The translations under genes were made by a program, and so were the position numbers. The notes below the pieces were generated by a model. It made no database searches, was not told the origin of the DNA, and saw only the letters and a program-made list of their open reading frames with translations. 64,000 nt of DNA from Zobellia barbeyronii (lineage in GTDB: Bacteria; Bacteroidota; Bacteroidia; Flavobacteriales; Flavobacteriaceae), in the NCBI RefSeq assembly GCF_018603515.1, contig NZ_JACATN010000006.1, positions 62,001 through 126,000 on the forward strand, given 5' to 3'. This document shows, one piece after another, positions 43,856-52,591 of this stretch; positions within the stretch are counted from its first letter, which is position 1; the number at the start of each line of letters is the position of its first letter.

Positions 43856-45469
43856 TTAGGGGTTAACACCGCCATAATTAATTCCTGTTAAACGATGCAT
43901 ATCATGATTGAAAGTAGATAAGTCATCAAAATTGAATTTTGAGATATCATCATGACCACAAGCTCTCGCAATAACTTTTATAAGGTTGTTTGTGGCATCA
44001 AAATAGTTATGTAATTGTTTCGCCGAAGAATCAATAATCAACCTACTACGCAATGATTCTTTTTGCGTTGCAATACCCACAGGGCAGTTGTTACTTCCGC
44101 AAGCACGCATTCCCAAACAACCAATTGCCTGTAAAGCCGAGTTTGATACGGCAATAGCATCTGCACCTAACATAAGGGCTTTACCAAAATCTTCTGCAAT
44201 ACGTAAACCTCCTGTAATTACTAAAGTGACATCTGTAGCACCTACTTTATCTAAATATTTTCTTGCTCTTGCCAAAGCAGGAATTGTAGGTACATTGATA
44301 TTATCTCTTAATATGGTTGGTGCAGAACCTGTTCCCCCACCTCTACCATCTAAAATGATATAATCGACACCTACATCTAATGCAAACTGAATATCTTTTT
44401 CTATATGACTGGCTGCAATTTTGAATCCGATCGGTATACCACCTGTACGTTCTCTTACCTGAGCTGCGAAAGATTTGAAGTCATCTACACCATGAAAATC
44501 TGGGAAAGTGGCTGGTGAAATTGCCGTCTCACCTTCTTTTAAACCTCTTACCTCAGCAATTTCCTTACTTACTTTAGCACCTGGTAAATGACCTCCAGTA
44601 CCTGTTTTAGCTCCTTGTCCGCCTTTAAAATGAAAAGCTTGAACTTTGTCTAGCTTATCCCAAGTAAATCCGAACTTTGCCGAAGCTAGTTCATAAAAAT
44701 ACTTGCTGTTATTTTCTTGCTCATGAGGTAACATTCCGCCTTCTCCTGAGCAAATACCTGTACCTGCTAATTGCGCTCCTTTAGATAAAGCAATTTTAGC
44801 TTCTCTAGACAATGCGCCAAAACTCATATCACTAACAAAAAGCGGAATATCTAAATGTAAAGGCTTCTTGGCTTTTGGTCCAATAACCACCTTTGTTGCT
44901 ACATTATCTTCATCTAACAAAGGTCTGCTTGCCAATTGGGCAGGCAAAAATTGAATATCGCTCCATTTTGGCAACGTATTTCTATCTACTCCCATAGAAG
45001 CTGAAGCTCCGTGATGACCTAAATTTTTAAGTCCGTTTGTGGCTAATTCTTTTATATACCCTGTATACGGTTCTGTTTCTTCAGGATGGGTATCTGCGTA
45101 GGCACCCAAATAAGCATCTCTATTAAATGGCTGCGGACTGTCTGTTAAATAAGCATCTATCTCTTCTTCATCAACAAATAGACTATCCCCTTCTATTTTA
45201 GTAGTAAACTTTTGTAACACCTCTGCATTATTGTATTCTGAAACTCCGGTATCTACTCTATAATCCCAGCCGTGAACACCACAAATAAGGTTATGACCAT
45301 CAACATGACCATCGGACATTAGTGCTCCTCTATGCAGACATCTACCGTACAATACAGAAATATCATCATCAAATTTTACAATAACTAAATCCAGACCATT
45401 GACTAATGCGTGTTCTGGTTTTTTATTTTCTAAGGATGATACTTGGGCAATTGCAATTGGTTTTTTCAT
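43856..45469 (-). CDS. Rieske-fused FMN glutamate-synthase-like enzyme
   Basis: A Rieske domain occupies about residues 1-100 with Cys44, His46, Cys63 and His66. It is followed by a GltS/GltB central FMN domain: SFGALSREAK near residue 220, GGQGAKTGTGGHLPG near 285 (substrate and FMN loop), DGRGGGTGSAP near 375. Near residue 450 the cluster motif C-x5-C-x4-C (CLGMRACGSNNC) binds [3Fe-4S] in glutamate synthase. There is no glutaminase domain, so it probably uses another electron acceptor or amine source. Length is 537 aa. Two Fe-S centres and FMN could form an electron path. It pairs with the Rieske-ThDP enzyme of the same operon. Confidence 0.88.
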   Translation of the reverse strand: MKKPIAIAQVSSLENKKPEHALVNGLDLVIVKFDDDISVLYGRCLHRGALMSDGHVDGHNLICGVHGWDYRVDTGVSEYNNAEVLQKFTTKIEGDSLFVDEEEIDAYLTDSPQPFNRDAYLGAYADTHPEETEPYTGYIKELATNGLKNLGHHGASASMGVDRNTLPKWSDIQFLPAQLASRPLLDEDNVATKVVIGPKAKKPLHLDIPLFVSDMSFGALSREAKIALSKGAQLAGTGICSGEGGMLPHEQENNSKYFYELASAKFGFTWDKLDKVQAFHFKGGQGAKTGTGGHLPGAKVSKEIAEVRGLKEGETAISPATFPDFHGVDDFKSFAAQVRERTGGIPIGFKIAASHIEKDIQFALDVGVDYIILDGRGGGTGSAPTILRDNINVPTIPALARARKYLDKVGATDVTLVITGGLRIAEDFGKALMLGADAIAVSNSALQAIGCLGMRACGSNNCPVGIATQKESLRSRLIIDSSAKQLHNYFDATNNLIKVIARACGHDDISKFNFDDLSTFNHDMHRLTGINYGGVNP

Positions 45470-45487
45470 AAGATGTGTTTTTAAATA

Positions 45488-48400
45488 TTAAAAAGAAAAG
45501 CCGAGTACGAATACAATTCGCCCACCGTCTGCACTACTAAAATAACCTAAATTAGTTGTAAATGCCTCTGCCCCAATGAGCCAAAGCGAACCCCCAACGG
45601 AATTGTGCCATGTATTAGAGGTGTCATTTTCAGTCCAAACTCTACCGTAATCAAAACTACCGGTAAACCCAAATCTAAAAGGGACAAGGCTTGTTCGTAC
45701 TCCGCCTAATGGAAATCTAAGGTCTGTATTCTGATAAAAGGATTGCTTTCCTGTAAAGCGTTCATTTCTAAAACCTCTTAGACTTTTATTGCCTCCTATG
45801 GTTGCAGCGTGATAAAACTCAAAGTCATCACCTATAAGGGCCTCTCCCCCCAACTCTGTTGCCAAAATAATGCTTCCGCTTTTTGTTAACTTATGATTTA
45901 CTGCTAACTTGGGCTGCAGATAGGCGAAACTATTATTAGACTCCGTATTATCAATATTGGTTTTATAACCTATTGTTAATCCTGCATCTAGTCCTAAGGT
46001 AGGGAAAGCACTACTATTTTTATTTTTAAAATTATAAGCGGCCTCTATTCCTCCGTAGGTTTGTCTATTAAAAATAGAGCTGTTCACAGGGAATTCCGCT
46101 ACAAACCTATCTTGCATATTTTCTACATCAAAAGATTCTATCAAGGGTTTAAAATAGAAAGAACCACCACTAACACCTTCCCACTTTAATGCCAACGCAG
46201 CTTTAAACTTTCGGATTCTAACTCGGTTAAAATCTAAGTCTACCGCATCATTATCATATTCCGTATCATTTCCGAAACCAAAAAAGTTTTCAGAAAAATT
46301 GGGACTTGTATACAATCCTTCTATTCCAAAATTCCAGTTATGAAATATGTTCGAAAACTCGCCACTGTAAGACAAATCAAAACCTGAAGTGCTGGTGTAA
46401 AAAGCCGCATTAATACTATGTTTATAAGTGAAAGGATTACGTTGTAAGCTATATGAAGTGTGGTTGCTCACTACGCCAATTTTGAGTCCGTCATCTGGGT
46501 TTACAGCTATTATAGGGAGTAACTGATTAAAATTATATTTTACTTTCTTGTGGTCATAATTATTTAACTCATAATCATTTACCAACCATTTCTTAGAGCG
46601 TTTATTTACAATGGTATTCTCTTTGTCCTTGTAGTCGTATAGTTTTACTTTTCTGGTATTTTTAAAATCATAGGTGTCATTCTTCTTACCCCCAACAATC
46701 TTAATTTTAATAGGATGATCTCCCTCTCCTTCTACCACAAAATTATCTTTACCATCTAAACCAAAAATCCATATTTCTTTGGTAATATCTCTCGAATAAG
46801 TATGGTCTAACATTCCTAAATCCTTACGGTCTATTTTTAAAGACGTTTTGCCATTGGGCAATCTAGTTATGGTAAAATCATCGGCTTTTTGAGTCCCTGT
46901 AACTACTTGAAATTTGTTGAGATATAAATAATAAGCTTTAGCAATTTTCATAAGGTTATCGCGTCTGCCTTGTAACTTTACTTTAATATCTTCTATCACC
47001 GGTCCCTTCACTTCTTCTGGAATAGTTTGGAAAGCCTTTTCTATATCTGCATTGGTAAGCCCATTTTGAATATGGCTGGCCTGCTTTTCCCATTCGTCCC
47101 AGTCTGATGCATGTATCAATGTCAAATCTAAATGATAAGGCGATGATGCAAACCATTTTACACTTCTCAGTTCCTCATCATAAGTTTGCATTTTTCGCAA
47201 ACCTGGTATAAGTCGGGTCAAAGTACTGATCAGCGTACCGTCATATTTAGAAAATGCCTGATCACGGTCTCTTGGAATAGGACTGCAATACTCCGTACCA
47301 TCTTCATTTTTATAAAGTGCCCAGCGCCATTGATCTTCGTGGCGGTCCCAATCTCCCAAAAGCATATCAAATAATCTAGCCCTTATATAGGAAGGTTCAT
47401 CTACAACAGATTTTCCCGATTTATTTATTTCCTGCAAAACATCGGCTGTGCTCAATATATCTTCAGGTGTTCCAAAACTCTCAGATTCTATTTGTGTATC
47501 CCCTACATGCTCTTCAATCATATAAAGTTCATCGCCAAAATCATCATTGTAATTCCCCAATACCTTCTGTTTTGGTATATAATAGAGGACAGGATTTGTA
47601 TGGTTTACTCCAACTGCCGCAGAAAGACTCCCTATGGCAAATGGTGTGTAGGGATTAGAAGTGGTATAAAAATCTGCCAAAAATTTATCTACGACCGTAC
47701 CGTCTAAAACATCGCCAATATAGGTTTCTTGAAAAGCATTGGCCTGTAGAAATTTGATGGTACTCTTTTTTAGGGCACGCATAACATATTGCTTACCTGT
47801 TTTATCTTCTAAACGTAAAGATTTTGATTGTTGCCCACCCCCACGTTTTACGGGCGTTAACCCTCCCATTAAAGTGTCTAACAAAACTACTGGTGCATTT
47901 ACCTCCTTACCATAAAAGTCGCGGTAATGCTCTCCCCAAAGAGCTTTGTAAAATCCGCTTTTTGTAGTCGCTTTTTTAGTGTAGATAGAAGCCAATTGTG
48001 TACTAGGGTAACTTTTCTTAAACGTATATGATTCCGTATGGTCCGCTTCTCCTTTTAATACTATTGTTTTAAAAAGTTCTTTGACAGTTCCATTTTTAAG
48101 TATTTGGTAGTGTGCAATTACCTCTCCATCTGTAGTAATATCTAAGCGCACATATCCGTTTTTCTTCAACGAGAAATCTCCTTCTTCCCCGTTTTTTACA
48201 GCTTCCAAATTTCCTGCCGCACCACTATTAATTTGAGGTACACTCCCTTTTATATATTGTAGATTTTTTCCTTGTCCCGATAAGAAAATTACGTTCTCTG
48301 CTCCCCTTGCCGTTGTTTTTAATCTGTTTCTTAGCTCCCTATACTGTTTGTTCTGAAAATCTTGACTAGAAAATCCTCCAATATTTTTAAACAGCCCTTG

Positions 48401-48994
48401 TTTACTATTGGTTTCTATAGGATGATACATGGCTACAAGTATAATTTTACCTTGCGCCTTTTTTATTCTGTTCTCGAACTCTAAAAAGAATAACGTTCTA
48501 TTCTGAATTTCTGAATCTTCATTGATATAAACATGGTCATCCCAATCCTCTAGAAACCATTGAGAATCTACCGTAATCAATTCTACATTTTCACCCAAAT
48601 CATGATGCTTGATGGGTTCTGCATCATCAGGAAAAAATTTAGCTTTACTTTTTTTCTGAATATATTCTTCAATATCAGAAACGCCCTTATAGCCATTTGC
48701 CCACTCCTTGTTACCAGATATAAAAATGACATCATTACCTAGATTTGACATTACCGACAACTGCTTATCGATTGATTTTTCTATGTTGGTTTTAGGTGCT
48801 GCATTTCCTATTATCAATACAGTAGGTTTCTTTACTGATTGTGATTCTTCTGAAATGGCCGATAGAACTTCAGTATTAGAAGTATCCCAAGTATTACCAG
48901 TAACATAGATAGATTGTTCTATTTCCTGAGAAGAAACGGGAGTTACGAATAAGACTGTATAAAATACTATGAGGTAAAAACTAATATTTTTCAT
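45488..48994 (-). CDS. Large outer-membrane protein: degenerate metallophosphoesterase, kinase-like middle, Omp85-type barrel
   Basis: The Met at 48994 gives a signal peptide (MKNISFYLIVFYTVLFVTPVSSQ). An ATG at 49024 would add ten polar residues. Residues 25-330 have metallophosphoesterase topology (IFISGNKEW, AMYHPIE), but the usual DxH and GHxH motifs read GNTWD and SGQGKN, so metal ligands are missing. Residues 370-700 contain QYVMRALKK, YMIEEHVG and GDWDRHEDQWRW ... PIPRDRDQAF, which recall the Lys, hinge and DxxxxN/DxD sites of CotH or Fam20-like kinases. From about 790 a beta-barrel follows with the Omp85 loop motif GGNKSLRGFRNERF. No family name covers all three parts. Total 1,168 aa. 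Confidence 0.75.
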   Translation of the reverse strand: MKNISFYLIVFYTVLFVTPVSSQEIEQSIYVTGNTWDTSNTEVLSAISEESQSVKKPTVLIIGNAAPKTNIEKSIDKQLSVMSNLGNDVIFISGNKEWANGYKGVSDIEEYIQKKSKAKFFPDDAEPIKHHDLGENVELITVDSQWFLEDWDDHVYINEDSEIQNRTLFFLEFENRIKKAQGKIILVAMYHPIETNSKQGLFKNIGGFSSQDFQNKQYRELRNRLKTTARGAENVIFLSGQGKNLQYIKGSVPQINSGAAGNLEAVKNGEEGDFSLKKNGYVRLDITTDGEVIAHYQILKNGTVKELFKTIVLKGEADHTESYTFKKSYPSTQLASIYTKKATTKSGFYKALWGEHYRDFYGKEVNAPVVLLDTLMGGLTPVKRGGGQQSKSLRLEDKTGKQYVMRALKKSTIKFLQANAFQETYIGDVLDGTVVDKFLADFYTTSNPYTPFAIGSLSAAVGVNHTNPVLYYIPKQKVLGNYNDDFGDELYMIEEHVGDTQIESESFGTPEDILSTADVLQEINKSGKSVVDEPSYIRARLFDMLLGDWDRHEDQWRWALYKNEDGTEYCSPIPRDRDQAFSKYDGTLISTLTRLIPGLRKMQTYDEELRSVKWFASSPYHLDLTLIHASDWDEWEKQASHIQNGLTNADIEKAFQTIPEEVKGPVIEDIKVKLQGRRDNLMKIAKAYYLYLNKFQVVTGTQKADDFTITRLPNGKTSLKIDRKDLGMLDHTYSRDITKEIWIFGLDGKDNFVVEGEGDHPIKIKIVGGKKNDTYDFKNTRKVKLYDYKDKENTIVNKRSKKWLVNDYELNNYDHKKVKYNFNQLLPIIAVNPDDGLKIGVVSNHTSYSLQRNPFTYKHSINAAFYTSTSGFDLSYSGEFSNIFHNWNFGIEGLYTSPNFSENFFGFGNDTEYDNDAVDLDFNRVRIRKFKAALALKWEGVSGGSFYFKPLIESFDVENMQDRFVAEFPVNSSIFNRQTYGGIEAAYNFKNKNSSAFPTLGLDAGLTIGYKTNIDNTESNNSFAYLQPKLAVNHKLTKSGSIILATELGGEALIGDDFEFYHAATIGGNKSLRGFRNERFTGKQSFYQNTDLRFPLGGVRTSLVPFRFGFTGSFDYGRVWTENDTSNTWHNSVGGSLWLIGAEAFTTNLGYFSSADGGRIVFVLGFSF

Positions 48995-49032
48995 TAATGT
49001 TGGTTTGCTTACTTGGTCTATCATTTATTTGT

Positions 49033-49698
49033 TTATTTGGAATTCAATGAATATGATATGAATTTTGAATCATAATCAATGATATTATCTTTCCGCATTG
49101 TGCTTAAAACATTGTTTACCGTCTGTCTAGAAGTGTTGGTTAAATTGGCAATGTCTTTATGGGATAAAAGATTCTTTGCTACTAACCTTTCCTTATCACT
49201 TTCGCCAAACTCTTCTATGTAGGCTTTAATAAATTCAGAGATTCTTGTCTTACTGTCTTTGTATAACAGGTCTTGAAGTCTTGTTTCTAATTTTCTAATG
49301 CGAAGGCCATATATTTTTAACAAGCCATTTTTTAAAGACTTATGTTCTTCCATCAAATCTTCCATCATATCAGATTCGATATAACATATTACCGCGTCCT
49401 CTAAAGCTAAGGCCACTTCCTTAGAGGAGCCGCTTTTATCATAAATAGATAGTTCTCCAAAAATATTTCCCTTTTTCACGACATACTTTACAATGTCATT
49501 ATTGGAGTCCATAATTTTAACGGATCCATTTTTTAAAAAGAAAATACAGTTTCTATCCCTTTCCCCTAATTTAATGATAGTGCCCTTATTGACATACTCC
49601 ATTTCTAGATGACCACAGAGTTTCATCATAGTGGGCATCCCTAATTTTTTAAAAAGACTGAATCCTTCTAAAAACCAATATTTAGTAATTGCTTTCAA
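49033..49698 (-). CDS. Crp/Fnr-family transcription regulator
   Basis: Residues 25-135 form a cyclic-nucleotide-binding-type beta-roll (GNIFGELSIYDKSGSSKEVALALED), and residues 150-215 a winged HTH with ANLTNTSRQTVNNVL as recognition helix. The position of the cAMP-contacting Arg after the GEL loop reads SSKEVA (Lys), so classical cAMP binding is doubtful. No Cys cluster for an Fe-S centre is seen, so it is not a true oxygen-sensing Fnr. It is the first gene of the Rieske operon, 38 bases ahead of the outer-membrane protein start, and probably controls it. Confidence 0.88.
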   Translation of the reverse strand: MKAITKYWFLEGFSLFKKLGMPTMMKLCGHLEMEYVNKGTIIKLGERDRNCIFFLKNGSVKIMDSNNDIVKYVVKKGNIFGELSIYDKSGSSKEVALALEDAVICYIESDMMEDLMEEHKSLKNGLLKIYGLRIRKLETRLQDLLYKDSKTRISEFIKAYIEEFGESDKERLVAKNLLSHKDIANLTNTSRQTVNNVLSTMRKDNIIDYDSKFISYSLNSK

Positions 49699-50023
49699 TA
49701 TAACTATTTACAAAAACCAATATTACTGATTATCAACAACATGCGAAGACTCTAAAAATGCTAGAGTTACTTTATGCGACAGTTGAGTAGAATTCACTGT
49801 GCTACAAATACAAAAAGTAACCTAATAAGTAATTCTGATAAATCATGCTAAAATTGGTCGGTTTTAACATTCAGTCGTATTATAATCCAAATCTTTCATA
49901 ATTATTTTAACTGTTACCCTAAAATACCTTTCAAATTAAAAAAAACTCTCCCCAGAATCGTATATAAATGACGTAATTTGCACCCCCATTTACTCAATAA
50001 TATATTATTAGAATTATAGAAAT
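49699..50023. other. Divergent promoter region between the Crp operon and guaD (325 bases)
   Basis: This AT-rich stretch holds both promoters. An inverted repeat ACTCTA-N7-TAGAGT at 49749-49767, 50 bases from the crp start, is a candidate operator for the redox operon. A -7-like TAATTTG is at 49974-49980. No gene or RNA is supported. Confidence 0.45.
49974..49980 (+). promoter_or_regulatory. -7 box of the guaD promoter
   Basis: TAATTTG matches the Bacteroidota -7 consensus TAnnTTTG and lies 43 bases before the guaD ATG. A clear -33 partner was not found. Confidence 0.45.
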
Positions 50024-50500
50024 ATGACGAAAGATCACGAGTTTTTTATGAGAAGAGCCATTGAAATGGCAGCAAAAGGAATGAACTCTAACGCAGGTGG
50101 CCCTTTTGGTGCTGTAGTTGTAAAAGACGGAGAAATTATCGCTGAGGGTCACAATAAGGTAACTTCTACAAACGACCCTACTGCACACGCAGAAATGGTT
50201 GTTATACGAGATGCCTGTAAAAAATTAAGTACTTTTCAACTTACAGATTGCATTATTTACACCTCTTGCGAACCTTGCCCTATGTGTTTTGGCGCAATTT
50301 ATTGGGCAAGACCAAAAGCTGTGTATTACGGTTGCGATAAAGCAGATGCAAAAGCGATTGATTTTGACGACCAATTTATTTATGACGAATTAGAAGTGGG
50401 CATGCAAGATAGACAGATTCACTTCAAACAAATGTTACAAGAAGAAGCTGTTGAAGTTTTTAATAACTGGGCATCAAAACATGATAAGACCAAGTATTAA
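50024..50500 (+). CDS. guaD: Guanine deaminase (CDA fold)
   Basis: The 158-aa protein has the zinc deaminase set: His55 and Glu57 in HAEM, Cys82 and Cys85 in SCEPCPMC. Length, the GGPFGAVVVKDG start and the FDDQFIYDE segment match the dimeric B. subtilis GuaD more than tRNA adenosine deaminase TadA. It converts guanine to xanthine and ammonia in the cytoplasm. The gene stands alone with its own promoter and ends in a hairpin shared with the convergent DUF4861 gene. Confidence 0.9.
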   Translation: MTKDHEFFMRRAIEMAAKGMNSNAGGPFGAVVVKDGEIIAEGHNKVTSTNDPTAHAEMVVIRDACKKLSTFQLTDCIIYTSCEPCPMCFGAIYWARPKAVYYGCDKADAKAIDFDDQFIYDELEVGMQDRQIHFKQMLQEEAVEVFNNWASKHDKTKY

Positions 50501-50538
50501 ACTATAAGAATAAACTATTCTTATGAGTATAAATTTGT

Positions 50539-50570
50539 AAAGCTGTTACTGATAAACCTGTAACAGCTTT
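50539..50570. terminator. Bidirectional terminator between guaD and the DUF4861 gene
   Basis: An 11-bp perfect stem (arms 50539-50549 and 50560-50570) with a ten-base loop, followed by a T-rich tail on the plus strand. It lies between two convergent stops. Confidence 0.8.
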
Positions 50571-50575
50571 ACTTT

Positions 50576-51790
50576 TTATAAGGAACTATCCTGCTCCTTT
50601 GAATATATAACCTGAAGCGGATGTTGCAATTTCCTAGAAAATCCTTCCAAATAATTTTCCCATTCTTTAACATCGGAAAATTGCCCACTCCCTTTCCAAG
50701 TAAAACCTGAATAGTACACTACAGAACCTTCTCGGACATTTAACTGTGTGTAAACATTGTTTTCATCTTGTTTACCGTTTTGATACTCTTCTACCTGCAA
50801 TATCATTTCAGGATCAGAAATAATAGCAGTCCCCAATTCAGACTCTTCATGAGGTTGATAATAACTTACATAACCCTTATCCTTACTAACACTAATTTTA
50901 CCATCGTTCTCGTGCATGGTTAATCCTACGGATATCCGGTCTGCTCCTTTTATTTTGATTTCAAACCTAGAAAGGTTGGAACCGTAATCTAAGGAAATAT
51001 GCTTTTCTTCAGTAATTACTTCTCCTCCTGCACTCCAATCCGCATATTTTAAAACAAAACTTGTACGAATAGGTCCTGTAGTGAGTCTTTCATAGCTTGA
51101 AAAATTCTTAGAGATATAGTAGATACTATCTTTATTAATGGCAACACCTCCCACACCTCTACTCACCCCAACGTGAAAATTATCTAAACCTTCGCCCGTA
51201 TCTTCGTGATAAGACCCGTCAGTTTCCAACTCTTTCTTGTACCATTTATTAATAATAGGGTAATCTACCTTTTTTAACCATGCGTCTATTCCTGAAGATA
51301 ACGTGCCTCCTGGTAGACCATCTTCAATTAATTTTTGCGCCGTTGGACCATAGGTTCTAAAAGCTACACGATTATTCTCCCATGCATAATCATCTGTACG
51401 CTCGGGAACAAAACGTGAATAACAAGCGGGATCATTCTCAACCTCCACAATCTCTTCAGATGGAACTATCTCAAAAGTTTTAGTTGCTTTAGCTTCAATA
51501 TTAGGCTGAAACAATAGTTGGTCAAAATGCCCGTCTCCATCAACATCTACAGCCTGAGAACTAATTTTAGTTTTTGTAGAAAAATCAATAAGTTCATATG
51601 ATTTTGTCGATGCTAGAATTCCTTGTTTAAAAGGAACGGCATTCAAATCTATTTCTACCGTTTCAAAAGACCGAGGTTCGTTTAGAGAATTCTCAATCTG
51701 TACCTGATAGGTTTCTACTTTTGCCTCCGAACAACCAAATTGCACTAATGCTCCGCAAACTCCTACTGCTGCTAGTAAATGTCTTTTCAT
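50576..51790 (-). CDS. DUF4861 lipoprotein
   Basis: The signal ends in VQFGCSEAK, a lipoprotein site. The 404-aa product has the beta-rich body of DUF4861, with DVDGDGHFDQLLF near residue 85 (an acidic, possibly calcium-binding turn), DNFHVGVSRGVGG near residue 200 and YSGFTWKGSGQF near the C-terminus. DUF4861 proteins are recurrent in pectin, ulvan and rhamnose-containing polysaccharide loci of Bacteroidota and are presumed to be glycan-active or glycan-binding. No activity can be fixed from sequence. It is four bases downstream of kduD in a kduI-kduD-DUF4861 operon. Confidence 0.85.
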   Translation of the reverse strand: MKRHLLAAVGVCGALVQFGCSEAKVETYQVQIENSLNEPRSFETVEIDLNAVPFKQGILASTKSYELIDFSTKTKISSQAVDVDGDGHFDQLLFQPNIEAKATKTFEIVPSEEIVEVENDPACYSRFVPERTDDYAWENNRVAFRTYGPTAQKLIEDGLPGGTLSSGIDAWLKKVDYPIINKWYKKELETDGSYHEDTGEGLDNFHVGVSRGVGGVAINKDSIYYISKNFSSYERLTTGPIRTSFVLKYADWSAGGEVITEEKHISLDYGSNLSRFEIKIKGADRISVGLTMHENDGKISVSKDKGYVSYYQPHEESELGTAIISDPEMILQVEEYQNGKQDENNVYTQLNVREGSVVYYSGFTWKGSGQFSDVKEWENYLEGFSRKLQHPLQVIYSKEQDSSL

Positions 51791-51794
51791 GTAT

Positions 51795-52589
51795 CTATTT
51801 TTCGTTGGATGGTTTTCCTATTGTGGCCAAAATACCACCGTCTACATAAAGAATATGTCCGTTCACAAAATTGCTAGCTTCGGAGCTTAAAAAAATGGCT
51901 GCACCTTGAAGCTCGTTAGGATCTCCCCATTTAGCAGAAGGTGTTCTATTAATTATAAAATCATTGAACGGGTGACCTTCAACCCGAATAGGTTCTGTCT
52001 GTGACGTAGCAAAATATCCTGGTCCAATTCCATTCACCTGAATATTATGTTTGGCCCACTCCGTAGCCATATTCTGAGTTAACATTTTAAGTCCACCTTT
52101 TGCCGCCGCATAAGCCCCTACGGTATTTCTACCCAGTTCGCTCATCATAGAGCAGATATTAATTATCTTGCCTTCTTTACGTGCAATCATACTTTTGACT
52201 ACATGTTTTGAAACAATAAACGGACTCACCAAATCAACATCTATTACCTGTTTAAAATCAGACACTTCCATGTCTTCAAGTGGTGTTCTTTTAATAATAC
52301 CCGCATTATTCACAAGAATATCAATCTCTCCTACTTCCTTCTGTATTTTTTGAATCGCTTCTATTACGGCCTGCTCGTCCGTCACGTCAAACTTATACCC
52401 GTAGGCGGTTATACCTTCTTTTTTATATATTTTAAGTGCTTCATCTATCTTTTCTTGTGATGAGTTTCCATTCACAATAAGTGTAGCTCCCGCATTACCC
52501 AAACCTTTGGCCATAGCCATACCCAAACCGTGCGTACTTCCTGTAACCAAAGCTACTTTTCCTTTTAAATCAAATAACGAAATGCTCAT
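51795..52589 (-). CDS. kduD: 2-dehydro-3-deoxy-D-gluconate 5-dehydrogenase (SDR)
   Basis: The 264-aa short-chain dehydrogenase has the NAD-binding TGSTHGLG loop (about residue 17), NNAG (about 95) and the catalytic YAAAKGG (Tyr-x3-Lys, about 160), with Ser before it. KduD reduces 2,5-diketo-3-deoxygluconate to 2-keto-3-deoxygluconate with NADH. The adjacent kduI, two bases upstream, makes this assignment likely over gluconate 5-dehydrogenase. Downstream KDG kinase and aldolase are not in the window. Confidence 0.92.
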   Translation of the reverse strand: MSISLFDLKGKVALVTGSTHGLGMAMAKGLGNAGATLIVNGNSSQEKIDEALKIYKKEGITAYGYKFDVTDEQAVIEAIQKIQKEVGEIDILVNNAGIIKRTPLEDMEVSDFKQVIDVDLVSPFIVSKHVVKSMIARKEGKIINICSMMSELGRNTVGAYAAAKGGLKMLTQNMATEWAKHNIQVNGIGPGYFATSQTEPIRVEGHPFNDFIINRTPSAKWGDPNELQGAAIFLSSEASNFVNGHILYVDGGILATIGKPSNEK

Positions 52590-52591
52590 AT

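Noticed and set aside
45488-48994. Active metallophosphoesterase
   Set aside because: The DxH and GHxH metal motifs are replaced, so catalysis by this domain is not supported.
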